Below, piece by piece: positions 30,908 to 37,698 of a stretch of DNA of 37,698 nucleotides. Below the pieces are notes generated by a model that was given only the letters and a program-made list of their open reading frames with translations, ran no database searches and had not been told where the DNA came from. The DNA is from Clostridia bacterium (GTDB lineage: Bacteria > Bacillota > Clostridia > Oscillospirales > Butyricicoccaceae): positions 1 to 37,698 of the forward strand of contig JAFXDF010000041.1 in the NCBI GenBank assembly GCA_017521295.1, given 5' to 3'. Numbering within the stretch: the stretch's first letter is position 1; every line of letters starts with the position of its first letter. The translations under genes and the position numbers were made by a program.

Positions 30908-30935
30908 AAGCGCTCCGCCTGTGTGGAGCGCTTTT
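30908..30935 (+). terminator. Terminator of trmL
   Basis: A 9-bp stem AAGCGCTCC / GGAGCGCTT with an eight-base loop and a short T run. Confidence 0.88.
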
Positions 30936-30999
30936 GTCCATTCTGCCGAAAAAGTCAAGAAAAAAGCAGGGAATTCAGCTCTTTGATGGTGTTTTCGAC

Positions 31000-31028
31000 T
31001 TGAAAAGGGCATTTTTCTATACTATAAT
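31000..31028 (+). promoter_or_regulatory. Promoter of the glycolytic cluster
   Basis: TTGAAA, 17 bases, perfect TATAAT, about 52 bases before pgk. The surrounding DNA is AT-rich, unlike the coding regions. Confidence 0.87.
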
Positions 31029-31080
31029 TGTAATACATGAGTATTTTTTCATCAAAATAAGTGAATGTGAGGAAAAGGGT

Positions 31081-32274
31081 ATGTACAACAAGAAGACGGT
31101 CAAAGACATCGACGTGTCCGGTAAGAAAGTATTCCTGCGCTGCGACTTCAACGTGCCTCTGGATGAGAACGGTGAGATCATCGACGATATCCGCATCCGT
31201 GGCGCACTGCCCACCATCCGTTATCTGCTGGAGAACAACGCCTCCATCATCCTGTGCTCCCACCTGGGCCGCCCCAAGGGCAAGGTCAACCCCAAGATGA
31301 GCCTCAAGCCCGTGGCTGCCGCTCTGGAAGAGTTCCTGCACATCAAGGTGCCCATGGCCGCCGACATCAACGGCCCCATCGCCCAGATGATGGCCAACGG
31401 CATCAAGCCCGGCCAGGTCATGCTGCTGGAGAACATCCGCTTCCGTCCCGAGGAAGAGGCCAACGACCCCGAGTTCGCCAAGAGCCTGGCTTCCATGGCT
31501 GATATCTTTGTCAACGACGCCTTCGGTACCGCCCACCGTGCCCACGCCACCACCGCCGGCATTGCCGATTATCTGCCCTCTGTCAGCGGCTTTTTGATCG
31601 ACACCGAGGTCAAGGCCATGGGCCGCGCCATGAACAACCCCCAGCATCCCTTTGTTGCCATCCTGGGCGGCTCCAAGGTTTCCGAAAAGCTGAAGCTCAT
31701 CGAAAAGCTGCTGATGGAAAAGTGCGACACCGTTCTGGTGGTTGGCGCTATGTCCTACACCTTCCGCAAGGCCCTGGGCGGCAACATCGGTAACTCCCTG
31801 TACGAGGAGTCCATGGTGGAAGAGATGGGCAAGCTGATGGAGCGGGCCAAGGAGCAGGGCTGCAACCTGCTGCTGCCCGTTGACAACGTGGTTGCCGACA
31901 AGTTCGCCAACGACGCCGACATCAAGGTGGTCCCCGCCGGTCAGATCCCCGACGGTTACGCCGGTATGGACATCGGCCCCGCCACCGCCGAAATGTACGC
32001 CCGTATCATCGAGTCCGCCCGCACCGTGGTGTGGAACGGCCCCGCCGGCGTCTTTGAGATGCCCAACTTTGCCCACGGTACCGAAACCATCGCCGAGGCC
32101 GTTGCCAAGGTCCGCGGCGTGTCCATCATCGGCGGCGGCGACTCTGCCGCGGCCATCGCCAAGATGGGCTATTCCCGTTACGTCACCCATATTTCCACCG
32201 GCGGCGGCGCCTCCCTGAACTTCCTGCAGGGCAACGTCCTGCCCGGTATCGCCTGTCTGGACGACAAGGAGTAA
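31081..32274 (+). CDS. pgk: Phosphoglycerate kinase
   Basis: Transfers phosphate from 1,3-bisphosphoglycerate to ADP, an ATP-yielding step of glycolysis. The ATG at 31081 follows AGGAAAAGG; the open frame upstream lies in the promoter region. The 397 residues show FLRCDFNVPLDENG, the substrate Arg and His in SHLGRPKG, NDAFGTAHRAHA, ILGGSKVSEK, VWNGPAGVFE and IGGGDSAAA. First gene of pgk-tpiA-gpmI. No gap gene is in the window. Codon use fits high expression. Confidence 0.98.
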   Translation: MYNKKTVKDIDVSGKKVFLRCDFNVPLDENGEIIDDIRIRGALPTIRYLLENNASIILCSHLGRPKGKVNPKMSLKPVAAALEEFLHIKVPMAADINGPIAQMMANGIKPGQVMLLENIRFRPEEEANDPEFAKSLASMADIFVNDAFGTAHRAHATTAGIADYLPSVSGFLIDTEVKAMGRAMNNPQHPFVAILGGSKVSEKLKLIEKLLMEKCDTVLVVGAMSYTFRKALGGNIGNSLYEESMVEEMGKLMERAKEQGCNLLLPVDNVVADKFANDADIKVVPAGQIPDGYAGMDIGPATAEMYARIIESARTVVWNGPAGVFEMPNFAHGTETIAEAVAKVRGVSIIGGGDSAAAIAKMGYSRYVTHISTGGGASLNFLQGNVLPGIACLDDKE

Positions 32275-32286
32275 TCGAGGTCCTTT

Positions 32287-33053
<767 letters not shown>

Positions 33054-33057
<4 letters not shown>

Positions 33058-34562
33058 AAAAACCGTTGCTTTTGATGATCCTGGACGGCTGGGGCGTTGC
33101 CCCGGCCTCCCGGACCAATGCCGTGACTACGGCAAATACCCCCAATCTGGACAAGCTGTTTGCCACCTGCCCCCACGCCCTGCTGAACTGCTCCGGCGAG
33201 GCGGTGGGCCTGCCCGACGGGCAGATGGGCAACAGCGAGGTGGGCCACACCAACATCGGTGCCGGCCGCATCGTCTATCAGGAGCTGACCCGCATCACCA
33301 AGGACATCCGGGATTACAGCTTTTTTGAAAATCCCGCCCTTCTGGGGGCGGTGGAGCACGCCAAGGAGACCGGCGGCACGGTGCACCTCATGGGCCTTTT
33401 GTCCGACGGCGGCGTGCACAGCCACCTGATCCACCTGTTTGCTCTCATCGACCTGTGCGAAAAGCACAAGGTCAAGACCTGCATCCACAGCTTCCTGGAC
33501 GGCCGTGACACGCCCCCCGAAAGCGGCGCCGACTTCGTCCGCCGCCTGGAGGACCGTCTGGCCGAGACCGACAGCGACAAGGTCCGCATGGGCGTCATCT
33601 GCGGCCGGTTCTATGCCATGGACCGGGACAAGCGGTGGGACCGCCTGCAGAAGGCCTATGACGCTCTGGTGGAGGGCAAGGCCCACACCGTGAAAAAGGG
33701 CAGTAAAGCGGTGGAGGAATCCTACAAAAACGGCGTCACCGATGAGTTTCTGGAGCCCGTCCGTGTGGAGGGCGCCCGGCGCATCGAGAGCCGTGACAGC
33801 GTGATCTTCTACAACTTCCGCCCCGACCGGGCCCGCGAGATCACCCGTGCTCTGTGCGACGAGGCCTTTGACGGCTTCCACCGTTCGGGCGGCGCCGTCA
33901 AGCCCCACTTCGTCTGCTTCACCCAGTACGACGCCTCCATGCCCAATGTGGAGGTGGCCTTCAAGCCCCAGAAGTTGGACAACATTTTCGGCCAGTACAT
34001 CGCAGAAAAGGGCCTCACCCAGCTGCGCATCGCCGAGACCGAAAAGTATGCCCACGTCACCTTCTTCTTCAATGGCGGCGAGGAGCGCACCTTCGAGGGC
34101 GAGGACCGGGCCCTCATCGCCTCTCCCAAGGTAGCAACCTACGATCTCCAGCCCGAAATGAGTGCCTATGAGGTGGCCGACGAGTGCGTTTCCCGCATCG
34201 AAAGCGGCAGGTACGACGTGGTCATCCTCAACTTTGCCAACTGCGACATGGTGGGCCACACCGGCGTCATGGAGGCCGCCGTCAAGGCGGTAGAGGCCGT
34301 GGACACCTGCGTGGGCAAGGTCATCGAAGCCGTCCGGAAGATGGGCGGCACCGCCCTCATCACCGCCGACCACGGCAACGCCGAGTGCATGGAAGAAAAC
34401 GGCGTGCCCTTTACCCAGCACACCGTGGGCCAGGTGCCCGTGATTTTGGTGGACGGCGGCAGCAAGATCGAAAACGGCGCCCTGTGCGACCTGGCCCCCA
34501 CCATGCTCAAGCTGCTGGGCCTGGAACAGCCCGCCGAAATGACCGGCAAGAGCCTGGTCTGA
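33054..34562 (+). CDS. gpmI: Cofactor-independent phosphoglycerate mutase
   Basis: A metal-dependent enzyme that converts 3- to 2-phosphoglycerate. The 502-residue length is usual. The N-terminal phosphatase-fold strand LLLMILDGWG and the phosphoserine loop MGNSEVGHTNIGAGR (Ser61) are clear, as are HSFLDGRDTPP, FYNFRPDRARE, NFANCDMVGHTG and TADHGNAE with its metal ligands. The ATG overlaps the tpiA stop. The gene is followed, after nine bases, by the left end of the GIY-YIG-bearing repeat. Confidence 0.97.
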
Positions 34563-34571
34563 CCCGATTCT

Positions 34572-36293
<1,722 letters not shown>

Positions 36294-36308
36294 TCTGCAA
36301 AACTTGTG

Positions 36309-36334
36309 GGGCCGCCGAAAGGCGGCCCTTTTTT
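36309..36334 (+). terminator. Terminator of eno
   Basis: Perfect 8-bp stem GGGCCGCC / GGCGGCCC with a GAAA loop and a T6 tail, 15 bases after the stop. Confidence 0.95.
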
Positions 36335-36340
36335 ATCGCT

Positions 36341-36374
36341 AAAAAGCAACAGGACGGCAAAATGCCGTCCTGTT
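36341..36374 (-). terminator. Terminator of the MaoC gene
   Basis: A perfect 12-bp stem AACAGGACGGCA / TGCCGTCCTGTT with an AAA loop. On the minus strand it is followed by GCTTTTTAG, as a terminator for the convergent maoC-like gene needs. It lies about 90 bases beyond that gene's stop; the DNA between holds no visible gene. Confidence 0.75.
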
Positions 36375-36461
36375 ACTTAAGAGGAAGAAGTAAAATGTAT
36401 TGACGTTCCGGCGAACCCGCCGTCAGTACGGTCGGGCCCGCCAGATGCGTGCGAATTCAGA

Positions 36462-36884
36462 TCAGGCCTTGGGAGCCTTGGGGGGCATGACGGTGGCAAC
36501 ACCCTTGGTGACCACTTCGCCGTCCTGATTGGTGCAGACGGTCTCCAACTTGATGATGTTCTTCTCGACGATCATCTCGGTAATGGTGGCGGTGGCGGTG
36601 ATGGTGTCACCGATGCGGACGGGCTTGGTGAACTTCAGCTCCTGGCCCAGATAAATGGTGCCGGGGCCGGGCAGGTACATGCCGAGAACAGCGGAGATAA
36701 AGCCGGCGCTCAGCATGCCGTGGGCAATGCGGCCCTTGAACATGGTCTTGCTGGAGGCGACCTCGTTGACGTGAGCGGGATTCAGGTCACCGGTGATGCC
36801 GGCGAACAGATAAACGTCGGTCTCGGTAACGGTCTTGGAAACGGAAGCGCTGTCGCCCAGGTTCAGAGTATCGATTGTTCTCAT
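36462..36884 (-). CDS. MaoC family dehydratase / (R)-enoyl-CoA hydratase
   Basis: A 140-residue hotdog-fold hydratase. The catalytic motif is FAGITGDLNPAHVNE with Asp and His in the usual spacing, and GRIAHGMLSAGFISAVLG matches the PhaJ/MaoC helix. IYLGQELKFTKPVRIGDTIT completes the fold. Such enzymes hydrate trans-2-enoyl-CoA to (R)-3-hydroxyacyl-CoA or the reverse. AAAAGGGG precedes the ATG. It is divergent from the KAS III-like gene, with matched operator-like sites at both promoters, so the two probably act in one acyl-thioester pathway. Confidence 0.92.
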   Translation of the reverse strand: MRTIDTLNLGDSASVSKTVTETDVYLFAGITGDLNPAHVNEVASSKTMFKGRIAHGMLSAGFISAVLGMYLPGPGTIYLGQELKFTKPVRIGDTITATATITEMIVEKNIIKLETVCTNQDGEVVTKGVATVMPPKAPKA

Positions 36885-36930
36885 GATATATTACCCCTTT
36901 TCAAAATATTAATAATTCAAAATTATCTTG

Positions 36931-36946
36931 TGAACCACCATTCACG
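36931..36946. promoter_or_regulatory. Operator-like site 1, overlapping the maoC start of transcription
   Basis: TGAACCACCATTCACG, an incomplete dyad TGAA-N6-TTCA. Its twin at 37078 shares 14 of 16 bases. The predicted maoC transcription start (near 36945) falls within it. Confidence 0.6.
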
Positions 36947-36951
36947 ATTTT

Positions 36952-36980
36952 ATGATAGGGTATATTTCATAAAATGTCAA
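36952..36980 (-). promoter_or_regulatory. Promoter of the maoC-like gene
   Basis: On the minus strand TTGACA, 17 bases, TATCAT, about 70 bases before the start codon. Confidence 0.82.
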
Positions 36981-37035
36981 CTAAAAATTTGGATATTTTT
37001 TTTGGGGTATTTAGCAAAAGGAACAGAAAGCGCCC

Positions 37036-37065
37036 TTGACAAACCAGTTACCAATCGGTTATTAT
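37036..37065 (+). promoter_or_regulatory. Promoter of the KAS III-like gene
   Basis: TTGACA, 18 bases, TATTAT, followed by operator-like site 2. It faces away from the maoC promoter about 55 bases to its left. Confidence 0.78.
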
Positions 37066-37077
37066 GATGGTAAGTAT

Positions 37078-37093
37078 TGAACCGCCATTCATG
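37078..37093. promoter_or_regulatory. Operator-like site 2, just downstream of the KAS III-like start of transcription
   Basis: TGAACCGCCATTCATG, with TGAA-N6-TTCA at its core. It lies about 6 to 21 bases beyond the predicted start of transcription, where a bound repressor would block RNA polymerase. Confidence 0.6.
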
Positions 37094-37145
37094 TAAAATG
37101 ATGGAGAATACAACAACGGCATTAAGAAAAAGGAGGGACCCCGAC

Positions 37146-37698
37146 ATGGATAAGCCTAATGTTGGTATCGTGGGCCTGGGCTTGTATCTTCCCAAGAACA
37201 AGATGACCGCCGCAGAGATCTCTGCTGCCACCGGCGGCAACTGGACCGAGGACGCCGTCATCAACAAGCTGGGCATTGTCGAAAAGTATGTTCCGTCCGC
37301 AGACCCCTGCGACGGCACGCAGGAGATGGGCGCGCTGGCCGCTCTGGACTGCCTGAAGAACACCGGCGTTGATCCTCTGGAGATCGACGCCATTCTCTGC
37401 ATCACCGAGGAGTGGAAGGAGTATCCTCTGACCACCTCCGCCTGCTATGTGCAGGACCGCATCGGCGCGAAGAACGCCTGGGGCATCGATGTGCAGAACC
37501 GCTGCTGCACCTGTGTGGCCGCCATGAAGCTGGCCAAGGATATGATGATCGCCGATGATGAGATCAACACCGTACTGGTGTGCGGCGGCTACCGCAACTG
37601 CGACTTCATCGACTACACCGATAACGGCGTGTCCTTCATGTTCAACCTGGGCGCAGGCGGCGGCGCCATCCTGCTGAAGAAGAACTACGGCAAGAACC
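37146..37698 (+). CDS. 3-oxoacyl-ACP synthase III-like thiolase-fold protein, partial
   Basis: The first 184 codons of a thiolase-superfamily condensing enzyme, cut by the window edge. The ATG at 37146 follows AAGGAGGG. The opening VGIVGLGLYLPKNKMTAAEI and GIVEKYVPS are typical of FabH / HMG-CoA synthase-like proteins. The nucleophile region reads IDVQNRCCTCVAAM; by spacing from the Asp the first Cys (of three) aligns with the FabH catalytic Cys. The C-terminal half with His and Asn/Glu is outside the window. It probably forms a C-C bond between acyl thioesters, with the divergent MaoC hydratase serving the same pathway. Confidence 0.88.
   Translation, partial: MDKPNVGIVGLGLYLPKNKMTAAEISAATGGNWTEDAVINKLGIVEKYVPSADPCDGTQEMGALAALDCLKNTGVDPLEIDAILCITEEWKEYPLTTSACYVQDRIGAKNAWGIDVQNRCCTCVAAMKLAKDMMIADDEINTVLVCGGYRNCDFIDYTDNGVSFMFNLGAGGGAILLKKNYGKN

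Overview
The window reads as chromosomal DNA of a high-GC gut Firmicute, most likely of the Oscillospiraceae (Flavonifractor/Lawsonibacter/Oscillibacter-like). The basis is a strongly C/G-ending codon choice combined with Firmicute features: RNase Y, a CD1247-type zinc-ribbon protein, QueT behind a preQ1 riboswitch, a YkpA-type ABC-F protein, AAGGAGG ribosome sites and TTGACA/TATAAT promoters with 17-bp spacers. The genus is inference. I see no rRNA, tRNA, CRISPR array, prophage or classical insertion sequence.

Layout. 1-4876 (minus strand): glycerate kinase, a RimJ-type acetyltransferase, a truncated GNAT-like gene, a beta-lactamase-fold serine hydrolase and anmK (cell-wall sugar recycling), then the first codons of another gene. 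5359-8578: D-aminoacylase and a divergent trigger factor. 8756-16818: an uncharacterised minus-strand gene, then yqeG, nfo, an M24 peptidase, efp, an acidic zinc-ribbon protein, and the overlapping run mnmA-tcdA-phzF. 17002-19936: a sigma factor with a putative membrane anti-sigma partner, a secreted SLH-like protein and a tiny Cys-rich membrane protein. 20132-24416: a dicarboxylate/amino-acid:cation symporter, RNase Y, a C26 amidase and a MazG-like protein. 24473-26752 (minus): an ABC-F protein and queT. 27165-30894: lipid-kinase-like, sirtuin and DNA polymerase IV genes with ATGA overlaps, then trmL. 31081-36293: the lower-glycolysis cluster pgk-tpiA-gpmI-eno, interrupted before eno by a mobile-looking element carrying a GIY-YIG nuclease. 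36462-37698: a divergent MaoC dehydratase / KAS III-like pair facing each other across a shared, apparently operator-controlled promoter region.

The most unusual feature is the intergenic DNA, which is packed with two families of hairpin repeats. Family A (about 70-90 bp, about a dozen whole or partial copies) has inverted ends starting GTCATYCTGAG. One copy has its short spacer replaced by a complete GIY-YIG nuclease gene with its own ribosome site, so the small copies look like non-autonomous derivatives of a nuclease-bearing element. Family B (about 190-325 bp, six copies in both orientations) is a mosaic of hairpin modules. Two alternative modules at each of two positions occur in all four combinations, and the hairpin stems change in a compensatory way while TGCG loops are kept. 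One locus (18285-18361) is a chimera of A and B, one B copy supplies the C-terminal codons of DNA polymerase IV, and one A copy sits where an acetyltransferase gene is cut short. Five further hairpins lie between efp and its neighbour.

All calls come from reading the sequence and from family knowledge. No database search or structure prediction was run.
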